Numbered from the stretch's first letter, positions 1 through 9,534 are shown. The stretch is DNA of 64,000 bases from Corynebacterium sp. (GCA_030531005.1 JAUMTW010000007.1:1-64000); one strand, 5' to 3'. The notes: generated by a model not told the origin, from the sequence alone. Program-made: numbers and translations.

Positions 1-727
1 TGGTTTGTTTGTTTGTGGTGTGGGTGTGGTGTGGTGGTGTGTTTGCCGGCCATGCGAGTGGTGCGATGCTGGGTGTGTGCGGCCAGGAGAGTGCGGTTGT
101 GTGTGTGGGGGGATATCACCACACACAACACAACGTATGGCTTGTGTAGCTAGTTCTTCTGTGTAACGCGTCGCTGTGCTCCGCAATCTGATTTCAACAA
201 TGTCCCTGAAAGAATCGTAGCTTTTCAAAATCCTGACATTTCGGGTTTCTATGGTGGATTTTGTTTAATTGTCTTTCAACTGCCGCACTTTTATCCTGAC
301 GCCCCGATATCGTAGAATTTTCTTTGTTCCACTTGGTATCCCTGGGGTACCGATTCGTAGGTTGCTTACGTGCAAATACAGGTAACTAGTCTGGCTCAGA
401 GTCACATCGAAGTGGCCTACCTACAATTTCTTGGATCCGTGAATCTATGCACACGTATTTCGCGTTGCTTTTTCATCTACTTTTCGCTGTGCATTCAGCT
501 GCACACTCACATTTTGGTTTTTCCAAATGTGCCTTTCTCGTTGGTAGTATTCTTCAGTTCTGTCGTTCTTTCTAATCTCGATCTAGGCGTTTGCGTCTAG
601 GCCTTTCTCAGTGGTTGAGATCCCATCCTCGTGCTAATGCATTGTTGGCGAGATGGATGGCGCATGCCATGTGACTTTCGCAACCATTATTCTGCGCGCG
701 CGAAGTAGGCCTGTTTCGAAGAGCGAA
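1..727. other. Non-coding stretch, no supported gene
   Basis: The first bases are rich in GT and hold a GT/CA hairpin at about 100-127 (TGTGTGTGG paired with CCACACACA). Short open frames here (370-600 and 653-904 on the plus strand) have no recognisable domain, no convincing ribosome binding site and no protein-like composition. I see no gene, tRNA or riboswitch. Confidence 0.5.
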
Positions 728-757
728 AGGACCCAAATGCATTGGCATCTGGGTCCT
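728..757 (-). terminator. Rho-independent terminator of the NAD(P)-binding reductase
   Basis: The arms AGGACCCA-A-ATGC and GCAT-C-TGGGTCCT surround a four-base loop, with one internal mismatch. Read on the minus strand, the stem is followed by TTTCG. It lies 33 bases past the stop codon at 791. Confidence 0.75.
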
Positions 758-790
758 ACAGGGTCTAACTACTTACGCCGCTTCTTTGGA

Positions 791-1387
791 TCATATTTGC
801 TTAGTCGCTACGGTAAAGCGTTGATTGTTATGGCGTGGTTTTTCGGCTTCATTTACAATTGCAATTGCAAAATCACCGGTGGAAACGTAATTACCTGCTG
901 GTGAGTCTCCACCTAGCATGAACTCTCCGGTTGCTGGAGCTGGTGCAATCTCAGGAGAAGGGCATACCATGGTCCAATTATCAGTAGAGGTACGATAAGC
1001 CTTCAAGACAGCACTAAAAGCTCGGGCTTCTGCCTTGTACTCTTCTGGGAAATCCGGCAGGTCTACCAGTTCTACGCCATCTGCAACCAATGATCCGGCG
1101 CCGCCAACAACAATCAGGCGGCCCTCGAAGCCAGCTTTTACTAGGTTCTCATGAGCCTTAATTACAGGTTCTACTGGATCTGGAGAAGCTGCGATAATCG
1201 TGACATCACTGTGGGCAATAACCTTCTGTAGCGCAGCGGTATCAGCAAGCTCAAGCGCAAGGGCCTCGGCTGCATCTGGTACTGCCCGGCCACTGCGCGA
1301 ACCCGCGATAACGGTGTGGCCGCGGTGGGCAGCTTCCGTGATGATGGGTTGGCCAACCATGCCGGGCCCGATAATTGTGATTTTCAT
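791..1387 (-). CDS. NAD(P)-binding oxidoreductase (atypical SDR / NmrA-like)
   Basis: The 198-residue protein begins with MKITIIGPGMVGQ, a Rossmann nucleotide-binding loop (GPGMVG), followed by the TVIAGSRSGRA segment typical of small NAD(P)H-binding reductases of the atypical SDR/YwnB-NmrA type. The length fits that family. The ATG at 1387 is preferred over an upstream ATG at 1411 because AAGGG lies just before it and homology starts there. It is monocistronic with its own terminator. Inverted repeats at 1488-1517 upstream may be operators. The substrate is unknown; members often answer to redox or electrophile stress. Family call good, role only inferred. Confidence 0.75.
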   Translation of the reverse strand: MKITIIGPGMVGQPIITEAAHRGHTVIAGSRSGRAVPDAAEALALELADTAALQKVIAHSDVTIIAASPDPVEPVIKAHENLVKAGFEGRLIVVGGAGSLVADGVELVDLPDFPEEYKAEARAFSAVLKAYRTSTDNWTMVCPSPEIAPAPATGEFMLGGDSPAGNYVSTGDFAIAIVNEAEKPRHNNQRFTVATKQI

Positions 1388-1487
1388 AATGTTTCCCTTC
1401 CAGGTATGCATCCACCAATTACTTGGCGTTGACTTTTGATCCGGAACTAAATGTAAGCGCGGTTACTATCGTTTGTAAAGTAAAGGG

Positions 1488-1517
1488 TTGTACAATAATG
1501 CTTACTTTGCGGTAAGC
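1488..1517. promoter_or_regulatory. Paired inverted repeats upstream of the NAD(P)-binding reductase
   Basis: TTGTACAA (1488-1495) and GCTTAC-N6-GTAAGC (1500-1517) are perfect palindromes lying 100-130 bases upstream of the reductase start on the minus strand. They look like regulator binding sites (HxlR- or MarR-type by analogy). No matching regulator gene is adjacent. Confidence 0.4.
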
Positions 1518-2387
1518 AACCTTTGTTTGCCAAAGTTACACGCTATTTATGTGTTATAGAACACGTAAATGCAGTGGCGTCGTTGACTTGTGTGTGGTTG
1601 ATCCACGTAGGAACCTTTGTGTTCGTAAAACGGAATCGTGCCTGCCGTCAGCTGCGATCCACGAGTATATGAGTGCCAATTGATGGAGCTCGGCTACGAT
1701 GTTTAGTCCGGAGGGAACCCCGGATTCTTACTCGGTCGTATCGCCTGCGGCGAGGCTGCGTTTCATGTGCGAGGCGTAAAGGGGTGTTGCGCGTGTGAAT
1801 CGAGAAATCTCTTCCTTTCTCTGTCTGAGCTGTCAGCTGCTCATTAGGGAAAGGGGTGCGCTATAGCTGCAGGAACCTTACCCCACTGCGCACGGTATAG
1901 GGGATGCTTGTGCGCCTAGCTGTATTCACTTGCTGCTGGTTGGGACTTCACATCATCAGAGTTTTCTGTTCGGGAGTCTGATGACGGGGAACCGCCGGCT
2001 TTGGCGATGGATAAGTGGGATCCACCAAACATTTCCACTCGGTCATATGACTAAATGGTGTCTGGGCAGAGATTTTGCGGAACCCACATCCATCTTCATA
2101 AGCATCCTTGGCGGCACCCCCAGATCGCAGTATCCGTAGCTTGCTTAGTTTGCTTATAACGGGTGGTGGTTTCTTGAAGTTCGCGGAGGCTATCGGAGTG
2201 GGTCATATTGGGCGTTTTCCCTTGCTCAGCGTGTATCGGTTGCTGAGATTCCTGGGGATGGCTGAGCACTAGAAGATGCGTCAACCATCAATACGCCTGG
2301 TGTCACAAGCCGTTGGGCTCAACCACAAACCTTTCGAACTTGCCGCCCAGAAGTGGCGAAAGGGGAAATGAAAAACTTGGCATGTTT

Positions 2388-2421
2388 ACTAGGCGCTTGG
2401 GACAACTAGGCGCTTGGGACA
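2388..2421. repeat. Perfect 17-bp tandem duplication
   Basis: The unit ACTAGGCGCTTGGGACA occurs twice head to tail at 2388-2404 and 2405-2421, just beyond the 3' end of the pseudouridine synthase gene. It looks like a slippage-type duplication. Confidence 0.85.
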
Positions 2422-2438
2422 AAAAATGTTGTTTCCTG

Positions 2439-3437
2439 TTACGAAGTGCCGTGAGTGGAGAATTTTCGTGGTTTCCCGCTAATGGGGTCGATGAACTCCA
2501 TTCCAATAGAAGTCAGGTGCATGGGTATGCGCATATCCTCAACATCTTCTGGGAGTACAACCGGATAAAAGGGGTCGCCCAGAATTGGTGCGTGAGCGCT
2601 ATTCATATGGACCCGTAGTTGGTGAGTCTTTCCGGTGTGTGGGCGCAAAATATAACGAGCGAGATCGGCGTTGTCGAGATCATGTTGCTGCTGTAAGCGT
2701 ACTGCTAGCGAGCATCCAAGGGGCTCCACGGCCAGTACCTCTGTGTGTGCATTTGGCTCACCTGCTGCTTCATAACTACAGATGGTGCCGTGTTCTTTCA
2801 AGATGCGGGAATGCCAATGGGTACCAGGGGCTATTGAAGTGGTGGTGGAAATTGCTTCGTATGTCTTAGTTACGAGTTTGTTGCTAAAAAGATTTTGGTA
2901 CGCTCCGCGTAGCTTTCGCTGTTTGGTGAATAGCAAAAGGCCTGCCGTGAGGCGATCGAGCCGGTGGGCGGGCGCAAGCTCATTAATGCCAGTCATGCGG
3001 CGCATGCGTACCGTCGCGGTTTCGGTAATGTGCTTTGAACGCGGCATTGTGGCCAGGAAGTGTGGCTTATGGATGACGAGAATATGGGCATCCTCGTGCA
3101 CAATTTCGCACTCGTACGGTACTGGCGACTCTGGGGCGGGGATGCGGTAGAACCACAGATCTTCGCCGGGCTGTACTAGATCATCTGGCTGTGCGAAATG
3201 GAATCTGGGGCCGATGACGACATCGTGCTGCGCAAAGCGTGCAAGTAATGCCTGCTCATTATCCTCTGGGTGGCGGTACCGTTGTGTTTCGATGCACGTG
3301 CGCAAGAATTCTGCGGCGGTGAGTGGGGCACTATCGTCGGGTAGGCGTACTCTACTGGGGTTTAAGCCATCACGAATAGGGAGGGGTTGGTGGCCGCGTG
3401 GCACGCGAAAGATCCGGGCAGGGCTTTGAGGGGGCAT
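2439..3437 (-). CDS. RluA-family RNA pseudouridine synthase
   Basis: The 332-residue protein carries the RluA signature HRLDRLTAGLLLF with the catalytic aspartate at residue 161, and the later TGKTHQLRVHM motif of the family. It converts uridine to pseudouridine in rRNA or tRNA; the exact site cannot be told. Its ATG overlaps the treR stop by one base (TGATG), with AAGGGAG upstream, so translation is probably coupled to treR and the two share a transcript. This pairing with a sugar regulator is positional and need not be functional. Confidence 0.88.
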   Translation of the reverse strand: MPPQSPARIFRVPRGHQPLPIRDGLNPSRVRLPDDSAPLTAAEFLRTCIETQRYRHPEDNEQALLARFAQHDVVIGPRFHFAQPDDLVQPGEDLWFYRIPAPESPVPYECEIVHEDAHILVIHKPHFLATMPRSKHITETATVRMRRMTGINELAPAHRLDRLTAGLLLFTKQRKLRGAYQNLFSNKLVTKTYEAISTTTSIAPGTHWHSRILKEHGTICSYEAAGEPNAHTEVLAVEPLGCSLAVRLQQQHDLDNADLARYILRPHTGKTHQLRVHMNSAHAPILGDPFYPVVLPEDVEDMRIPMHLTSIGMEFIDPISGKPRKFSTHGTS

Positions 3438-4165
3438 CAGACATCTCCCTTGCTGCGGGTGGCGATATCTTGGAAAGAAAAGAAATCAGGACGGTGTCTT
3501 GATTGGGTGTACTCAAACTGCTGGCCCTGGGCATCATAAGTCTGGCTGGTAATGACTGCTACACAATTAAAATCTTGCATCGCCAGATAGTGACAATCGG
3601 TATCGGTGGTGCGCTCGACGGTCAAGGTGCGCTTGGCGGTAGCAATACTTAGACCCAATTGATCCTCCACGTAGGAATATACCGAAGAAGATGCAATACC
3701 CGAGGTGAGTTCCGGTACCTGGGTGGTACGGAAATAGCTGTAATCCAAAATCAATGGAACGCCTTCAAGGAAGCGTAGACGGCGAAGATACCACACCTCA
3801 GTTCCCGAGCGAAAGCCGGTGGGGGCAGCGGTTTCTGCGTCCAAAGTGATGTGATCGAGGCTTAAAACCTTGGTAAATGCTTGCTTGCCATTACGCTGTG
3901 CGGATTCGGCAAAGGTCTCAATGCCACCAACGCTAAAGGTGGTTTGACTATGAGGTTGGTAGAGAACGCGCACGCCTTTGCCGTGTACAGACTGCACGTA
4001 GCCGTCGGCGGCAAGTAAAGCCAGGGCGCGGCGTACGGTATTGCGGGAGCAATCATAGATTGCAATGAGTTCGTATTCGCTGGGCAGAAGGGTTTGGTAG
4101 GGGTAGGCGTTGTTTTCGATTCGGGCTTTGAGGTCGTGGTAAATCCCTAGATATTTACTTGCCAT
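3437..4165 (-). CDS. treR: GntR/HutC-type repressor of the trehalose genes (TreR)
   Basis: The 242-residue protein has an N-terminal winged helix-turn-helix (LPSEYELIAIYDCSRNTVRRAL, about residues 28-50) and a C-terminal UTRA effector domain, the HutC/TreR subfamily layout. The ATG at 4165 (MASKYLG) is chosen because the family alignment starts there; an upstream start at 4219 would run through the operator. It is divergent from treP-treC. The palindrome CTTGTTTGAACAAG at 4207-4220 lies upstream of a -10 like TAGACT (4196-4191), which suggests autorepression. The likely inducer, by analogy with Bacillus TreR, is trehalose-6-phosphate. Confidence 0.85.
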   Translation of the reverse strand: MASKYLGIYHDLKARIENNAYPYQTLLPSEYELIAIYDCSRNTVRRALALLAADGYVQSVHGKGVRVLYQPHSQTTFSVGGIETFAESAQRNGKQAFTKVLSLDHITLDAETAAPTGFRSGTEVWYLRRLRFLEGVPLILDYSYFRTTQVPELTSGIASSSVYSYVEDQLGLSIATAKRTLTVERTTDTDCHYLAMQDFNCVAVITSQTYDAQGQQFEYTQSRHRPDFFSFQDIATRSKGDV

Positions 4166-4190
4166 GGCGTCACCAACTTTCTGAGATCTT

Positions 4191-4220
4191 AGTCTAGTTG
4201 CCCGTACTTGTTTGAACAAG
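4191..4220 (-). promoter_or_regulatory. treR promoter with TreR operator 1
   Basis: The perfect 14-bp palindrome CTTGTTTGAACAAG (4207-4220) lies just upstream of a TAGACT -10 candidate at 4196-4191 on the minus strand, where it would cover the -35 region. It is almost the same as the site at 4260-4273. Confidence 0.65.
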
Positions 4221-4255
4221 ATGGGGGTAGGTGGGTGAGTTTCAAGTCACAAGTT

Positions 4256-4284
4256 TTGATTTGTTTAAACAAGATCACTACTTT
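4256..4284 (+). promoter_or_regulatory. treP promoter with TreR operator 2
   Basis: TTGATT (4256-4261), a 17-base spacer and TACTTT (4279-4284) form a plausible promoter. The spacer contains TTTGTTTAAACAAG (4260-4273), a copy of operator 1 with the core AACAAG/CTTGTT symmetry and one end mismatch. A repressor here would block polymerase. Confidence 0.6.
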
Positions 4285-4379
4285 GAAAGGCGTTATAGGG
4301 AGAAAACTCCGCCCAATTTATGCCAAAAGATGATACGAGCGTACTCCCCTCAAATAGTCCCACCGGAAAGGATCAGTCG

Positions 4380-6419
4380 ATGGGAAAATATACTGAGGAT
4401 GCTCAAAGCCTCCTCCCACTCGTTGGTGGCAAAGAAAATATTCTTGCCGTCTCCCACTGTGTGACCCGTATGCGCTTTGTGCTACAGGATGCCAAGAAAG
4501 CCGATGAGGCAGCCATCGAAGAGCTCGAGTCAGTCAAGGGCACATTCACACAAGCCGGCCAGTATCAGGTCATCATTGGCAATGATGTTGATGAGTTCTA
4601 CAAGGAATTCACTACCGTCGCAGGCATCGATGGAGTAAGTAAGGACGAGGCCAAGGCAGCGGCGAAATCCAATCAGAATGTAGCTCAACGCATTATAGGT
4701 ACCCTGGGCGAAATCTTCGCACCCCTCATTCCTGCGCTGGTCTGTGGCGGTCTGGTACTCGGTTTCCGTAACGTCATTGGCGAAATCGGTTTCTACGAAG
4801 GTGATCTTTCCTTAGCCGATAAATACCAGTTCTGGGCTGGCATGTACTCCTTCCTGTGGCTAATTGGCGAAGCCGTTTTCCATATGTTGCCAGTGGGTAT
4901 TGTATGGTCGATCACCCGCAAGATGGGAACTACCCAAATCTTGGGTATCATCTTGGGTCTTACCCTGGTCTCTCCGCAGCTGATGAATGCTTTCACCGCA
5001 GCTGACCCAGGAGATGAAGCTATCCCAACGTGGAATTTCGGTTTCTTTGAGGCAGAAATGATCGGCTACCAAGGCCAGGTCATCGCTGCGATCATGGCCG
5101 GCTTTGTACTGGTCTACCTAGAGCGGTTCTTTAAGAAAATCACCCCAGCAGTTATTGCCATGATTGTCGTACCGCTGTGCTCCCTGGTGCCTGCAGTCTT
5201 CATCGCCCACCTGGTTGTGGGCCCAATCGGTTGGACCTTAGGTGTTTGGCTTGGTGATGCCGTGTATGCTGGCCTATTCTCACCATTCAACCTGATATTC
5301 GCTGCAATCTTCGGTCTGCTCTATGCCCCAATGGTAATGACTGGTCTGCACCACATGACTAATGCTGTTGATACCCAGCTCGTAACCCAATACGGCGGTA
5401 CTGCGCTGTGGCCAATGATTGCCCTGTCGAATATTGCCCAGGGCTCTGCTGTCGTCGCAATGTCTGTGGTCCAGCGAGGTAACCAGCGTGCCCAGCAGGT
5501 CAACATCCCTGCGTGGATTTCCTGCTACCTGGGTGTCACCGAGCCAGCCCTGTTCGGTGTGAACCTGAAGTACAAGTTCCCATTGGTCTGCGGCATGATC
5601 GGCTCTAGCCTGGCAGCAATGATCTCCATTGGTATGGGAGTGGAAGCCGCCTCCATTGGTGTCGGTGGTCTCCCCGGAATTCTCTCAATTAAGCCGGATT
5701 TCTGGGGCTGGTTCTTAGTCTCCATGCTGGTAGCTATCGTGGTGCCGTTTATCCTGACCTATATTATGGCCAAGCGCCACTTCGCCGTTGAAGCCCGCGT
5801 GAACGATGAAAAGCTTGCAGAAGAATCTGCGGCCGTGGTCCTTGGTTCCCAAGATGTAACTGCGGACGCAGAAAATGCTGATGGCACAGAAACGATAGTG
5901 ACCGAAACCGCTGCAGGTGATGAGCGCGCAATTATTACCCTGGAGCGCACTACCACCTTAGTTAGCATTCTTGATGGCGAGGTTCGCGACATTACTGAAG
6001 CACCAGATCCAGTATTTGCTAAGAAGGTCATGGGTGATGGTGTGATCATCGAGCCAACCAGCAACATGGTCTATGCCCCATGTGATGCCACCGTAGCGGT
6101 TGCAATGAAAAAGACCGGCCACGCAGTGGGCCTCAAACTTGCCAACGATATGGAATTGCTTATCCATGTCGGTGTGGACACCGTATCCATGGGTGGCGAT
6201 GGCTTTGAAATGTTCGTTGCGAAGGGTGATGTCGTTAAGGCCGGTCAACCGCTGATCCAATTCGATCCAGAAAAGATTGAGGCCGCCGGACATCCAAGCA
6301 CTACTATGCTTCTCGTTGTGAAGCCCGGTGCTGCCGAAAACATCCAAATGCACACGGACATTTCCGCAATCGCGCAAGAAACCCCGGTTATCACCTGGGA
6401 TGAGCCCGGCGAGAACTAG
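4380..6419 (+). CDS. treP: PTS trehalose-specific enzyme EIIBCA
   Basis: This 679-residue permease imports trehalose and phosphorylates it to trehalose-6-phosphate. The EIIB domain is N-terminal with the phospho-cysteine at residue 27 (SHCVTRMRF). The multi-span EIIC domain follows (about 90-465), then a linker rich in Glu/Ala and a C-terminal EIIA-Glc-like domain with the active histidine at 596 (LLIHVGVDTV). The ATG at 4380 is preferred over 4320 because AAGGAT precedes it and the EIIB domain starts directly after. treC follows 37 bases downstream. A fused EIIA is unlike E. coli TreB, which borrows EIIA-Glc. Trehalose specificity rests on the adjacent treC and treR. Confidence 0.88.
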   Translation: MGKYTEDAQSLLPLVGGKENILAVSHCVTRMRFVLQDAKKADEAAIEELESVKGTFTQAGQYQVIIGNDVDEFYKEFTTVAGIDGVSKDEAKAAAKSNQNVAQRIIGTLGEIFAPLIPALVCGGLVLGFRNVIGEIGFYEGDLSLADKYQFWAGMYSFLWLIGEAVFHMLPVGIVWSITRKMGTTQILGIILGLTLVSPQLMNAFTAADPGDEAIPTWNFGFFEAEMIGYQGQVIAAIMAGFVLVYLERFFKKITPAVIAMIVVPLCSLVPAVFIAHLVVGPIGWTLGVWLGDAVYAGLFSPFNLIFAAIFGLLYAPMVMTGLHHMTNAVDTQLVTQYGGTALWPMIALSNIAQGSAVVAMSVVQRGNQRAQQVNIPAWISCYLGVTEPALFGVNLKYKFPLVCGMIGSSLAAMISIGMGVEAASIGVGGLPGILSIKPDFWGWFLVSMLVAIVVPFILTYIMAKRHFAVEARVNDEKLAEESAAVVLGSQDVTADAENADGTETIVTETAAGDERAIITLERTTTLVSILDGEVRDITEAPDPVFAKKVMGDGVIIEPTSNMVYAPCDATVAVAMKKTGHAVGLKLANDMELLIHVGVDTVSMGGDGFEMFVAKGDVVKAGQPLIQFDPEKIEAAGHPSTTMLLVVKPGAAENIQMHTDISAIAQETPVITWDEPGEN

Positions 6420-6456
6420 CACATAGCCAACATCTACAAGGAAGCACCTCAAGCAC

Positions 6457-8136
6457 ATGGCAGAAACATTCCAACGCAGTGTGGTCTACCAGATCTATCC
6501 CAAATCCTATTGTGACTCGGACGGGGATGGCCTGGGCGATCTGCGTGGAGTCATCCACCGCCTGGATCACGTAGCCAAGCTCGGCGCGAACTATATCTGG
6601 CTCAACCCCTTCTTCGTCTCCCCGCAGAAGGACAATGGCTACGATGTTGCTGACTATTACAATATCGATCCCGCTTACGGCACTATGGGGGATCTTGACG
6701 AGCTCATCGTAGCTGCCCAAACCAAGGGCATTGGCCTTATGTTCGACATGGTTTTTAATCATGTTTCCATCGAACATGAATGGTTTCAAAAGGCCATTGC
6801 TGGAGAAAGGAAGTATCAAGACTACTTCATTTTCCGTGAGCCGAAGCCAGATGGCAGTGCACCAACGAACTGGGTTTCCAAATTCGGTGGCTCCGCTTGG
6901 GAGTATCTGCCAGAGTTGGGTAAATACTACCTACATCTCTTCGATGTCACCCAGGCCGATCTAAATTGGGAAAATCCGGAGCTGCGTGCTGAGCTCTACA
7001 AGATCTTGGACTTCTGGATCGCTAAAGGGATTAAGGGCTTCCGCTTCGACGTAGTCAACCTTATCTCCAAGGAGGTCTATGAGGATGACTTCGAAGGTGA
7101 TGGCCGTCGCTTCTACACCGATGGACCACGTATCCACGAGTTCCTCCAAGAGATGAACCAGCGTACCTTCGGCGGGCACAGCGATATTATCACCGTTGGT
7201 GAAATGTCCAGTACCTCCATGGAAGCGTGCTATCGCTATGCAGGGGCCAAGACCGAAGAGCTCTCCATGGTGTTCAACTTCCACCACCTCAAGGTAGACT
7301 TCGCTGGCAATGAGAAGTGGGTCATCGTGCCCCCAGATTTCGCCAAACTGAAGCGCCTCCTATTTAGTTGGCAAACCAATATGGCAGACAATGATGCCTG
7401 GAATGCCCTGTTCTGGTGCTGCCATGATCAACCACGCGTGGTATCTCGCTTTGGCGATGAAGGTGAGTATTGGAAGCATTCGGCAAAGATGCTCGGCGGC
7501 ATTATGCACTGTCTGCGCGGTACCCCATACGTCTTCCAGGGCGAAGAACTCGGCATGACCAATGCGGACTACACCAGCATTACCCAATTTAATGATGTGG
7601 AAAGTCGCAATGCCTATGAGATCCTGCTGCGCAAGGGCGTGCGGGCCGAAGATGCGCTACGCATCATCCAAATCCACTCACGCGATAATGCCCGTACTCC
7701 AATGCAATGGGATGACAGCGCCAATGCAGGCTTTAGTCTGCCAACAAACGCCGCTGCACCCTGGTTGGAAGTCAATACGAACTACCCGCAGATCAATGCC
7801 AGCTCGCAATATGATGATGAGGATTCTATCTTCAACTTCTACCGGCGCCTGGTTGCTTTGCGTAAGGATTCCTCCGCCATTGCATTCGGTAACATCACCC
7901 CGGTATTCCCAGAGCACGAGCAAGTCTTTGCGTATGAGCGATCCGTCCTTGGTGAGCAGCCGGAGCGACTGTTAGTCGTTGCGAATTTCTACGGCTATGA
8001 GGCCTCGGTAGAAACCGTTGGTGAAATGGCAGATGCAGAACTGCTACTTACGAATTACGAGCAGGAACCTGCGAGCGTCCAAGGTGGTGTGCTGCGCCCC
8101 TATGAGTTTCAACTCTGGAAGCTTGGTGCAGCGTAA
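6457..8136 (+). CDS. treC: Alpha,alpha-phosphotrehalase (trehalose-6-phosphate hydrolase, GH13)
   Basis: The 559-residue cytoplasmic GH13 enzyme splits trehalose-6-phosphate into glucose and glucose-6-phosphate. Seen are the N-terminal VVYQIYPKSYCDSDGDG-type start, the GFRFDV motif with nucleophile Asp198, VGEMSS with acid/base Glu249, and HDQPRV with Asp324, all in the expected order; length matches the family. AAGGA lies about 14 bases before the ATG. It is cotranscribed with treP under TreR control. The related oligo-1,6-glucosidases share this fold, but the PTS neighbour favours the phosphotrehalase call. Confidence 0.9.
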   Translation: MAETFQRSVVYQIYPKSYCDSDGDGLGDLRGVIHRLDHVAKLGANYIWLNPFFVSPQKDNGYDVADYYNIDPAYGTMGDLDELIVAAQTKGIGLMFDMVFNHVSIEHEWFQKAIAGERKYQDYFIFREPKPDGSAPTNWVSKFGGSAWEYLPELGKYYLHLFDVTQADLNWENPELRAELYKILDFWIAKGIKGFRFDVVNLISKEVYEDDFEGDGRRFYTDGPRIHEFLQEMNQRTFGGHSDIITVGEMSSTSMEACYRYAGAKTEELSMVFNFHHLKVDFAGNEKWVIVPPDFAKLKRLLFSWQTNMADNDAWNALFWCCHDQPRVVSRFGDEGEYWKHSAKMLGGIMHCLRGTPYVFQGEELGMTNADYTSITQFNDVESRNAYEILLRKGVRAEDALRIIQIHSRDNARTPMQWDDSANAGFSLPTNAAAPWLEVNTNYPQINASSQYDDEDSIFNFYRRLVALRKDSSAIAFGNITPVFPEHEQVFAYERSVLGEQPERLLVVANFYGYEASVETVGEMADAELLLTNYEQEPASVQGGVLRPYEFQLWKLGAA

Positions 8137-8186
8137 ACATGCCGGCGTAAAGCAGGTCAGCGCAGAACATGCCGGCGTAAACCAGG
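8136..8186. repeat. Imperfect 21-bp direct repeat, 30-bp period, at the treC stop
   Basis: AACATGCCGGCGTAAAGCAGG (8136-8156) is repeated at 8166-8186 with one change. The repeat begins on the last base of the treC stop codon. Each copy contains a tiny ATG-CCG-GCG-TAA frame. No function is clear. Confidence 0.75.
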
Positions 8187-8637
8187 CCAAGGTAAGCGAG
8201 TAATCATAATCGCTGCCAACGGATTGGCTCTATAAATGTCTAGCGTGGCAGCGCGCTCAAAGTTGCAAGGCCCAGTCTCTTCATGTTGATGAGCTGGGCT
8301 TTTGCTGTGTTGGTGGCTATTACGGGCTACGACATAGGAAAGACTCAGCCGCTAAAATCCGCCCAATGCGGAGTGCATGGAACGGTAATGATTGCAGCTG
8401 CAACTTAAGCATCTACCAGTGTGCAGAGTGACTACAAAAATGGGGGCGATTCATTACAATTCCTAGTAATTCTGTATAGCCGAACGTAAAATAGAAGTCG
8501 TAAGAACCGCACTGTTACCGCGCCGACTATCGCCTGTAACCTGCGTAGGGGTTGCAGTTGTTGTTGGCACTAGTCAGGGGTGAGAGTGCGACGAAGTCAC
8601 GGAAATACCGGACTTAAGAGGTAGAAAGGTTCCTACC
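8187..8637. other. Intergenic region between treC and the universal stress gene
   Basis: Apart from the treC terminator (8267-8304), the remaining 330 bases hold the promoter and leader of the stress gene. No further open frame or structured RNA is recognisable. Confidence 0.4.
8267..8304 (+). terminator. Rho-independent terminator of treP-treC
   Basis: The arms AAGGCCCAG (8267-8275) and CTGGGCTTT (8294-8302), with one G-T pair, enclose an 18-base loop; the 3' arm runs into a short T run. Confidence 0.7.
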
Positions 8638-9534
8638 ATGACCGCCGAAAATATTGTTGTTGTCGCTGTTGATGGTTCTGATGCTTCCAATAATGCAGTG
8701 CGCTGGGCGGCCAATACGGCGGCTAAGCGCGGTGTCCCGCTACGCCTAGCCGCGAGCTATACCATGCCTCAGTTCCTCTACGCAGAAGGACTGGTGCCCC
8801 CACAAGAGCTCTTCGACGAACTTCAGAACGAAAGCATGAAGACCGTTGAGGCTGCCCGTGCCATTGCGCACGAAATAGCCCCAGACATTAAAATTGGCTA
8901 CACGATCGTTGAAGGTAGCCCTATCGATATGCTCCTGGAGATGTCCAACGATGTCACCATGATCGTTATGGGTTCGCGTGGCCTGGGTGGCCTTTCGGGC
9001 ATGGTAATGGGTTCGGTTTCTGCAGCTGTGGTCAGCCATGCGAAGTGCCCAGTTGTGGTCGTGCGCGAAGACTCCCACGTTACCGAAACCAATAAGTATG
9101 GTCCCATAGTCGTTGGTGTGGATGGCTCCGATATTTCACGCCAAGCTACCGAGTTCGCCTTCAAAGAAGCTCGCGCCCGTGGTGCAAAGCTGGTGGCAAT
9201 CCACACTTGGATGGATATGCAAGTGCAAGCATCTTTGGCCGGTCTTGCTGCCGCCCAGCAGGAGTGGAATGTTATCGAAGAAGAGCAAACCCGCTTGCTG
9301 GAAGAGCGTATCCAGCCATATGTGGATGAATATCCAGATGTCGAAGTAGAGCTTGTCATCGCCAGGGATCGTCCGGTACGTGCTCTTTCCGATAATGCCG
9401 TGGATGCCCAATTGTTGGTCGTTGGTTCCCATGGTCGTGGCGGCTTCCGCGGCATGATGTTAGGTTCTACCTCGCGTGCATTGTTGCAGTCTGCGCCGTG
9501 TCCAATGGTTGTGGTACGCCCACACGAAAGTTGA
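8638..9534 (+). CDS. Universal stress protein with two Usp domains
   Basis: The 298-residue cytoplasmic protein consists of two tandem Usp domains (about 1-145 and 155-297). Each ends with the ATP-binding pattern G-x2-G-x9-G-S/T: GSRGLGGLSGMVMGS and GSHGRGGFRGMMLGS, followed by CPVVVVR and CPMVVVR. GAAAGG precedes the ATG by nine bases. Actinobacterial tandem Usp proteins bind ATP and are induced under growth arrest or oxygen stress; the exact role is not visible here. The following GlsB/YeaQ-like gene is also a stress-type protein and may share regulation. Confidence 0.9.
   Translation: MTAENIVVVAVDGSDASNNAVRWAANTAAKRGVPLRLAASYTMPQFLYAEGLVPPQELFDELQNESMKTVEAARAIAHEIAPDIKIGYTIVEGSPIDMLLEMSNDVTMIVMGSRGLGGLSGMVMGSVSAAVVSHAKCPVVVVREDSHVTETNKYGPIVVGVDGSDISRQATEFAFKEARARGAKLVAIHTWMDMQVQASLAGLAAAQQEWNVIEEEQTRLLEERIQPYVDEYPDVEVELVIARDRPVRALSDNAVDAQLLVVGSHGRGGFRGMMLGSTSRALLQSAPCPMVVVRPHES

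Larger units (their letters stand above)
1388..2438. other. About 1 kb intergenic region without a supported gene
   Basis: It holds the probable promoter and operator region of the reductase (about 1440-1520) and a perfect 17-bp tandem repeat at 2388-2421. Short frames at 1930-2139, 2096-2284 and 2313-2618 lack domains and good start signals. A GC-rich stretch around 1700-1780 could fold but matches no riboswitch class I recognise. Confidence 0.4.

Noticed and set aside
100..127. GT/CA hairpin near the left edge as a terminator
   Set aside because: No T run follows on either strand and no gene end is visible beside it.
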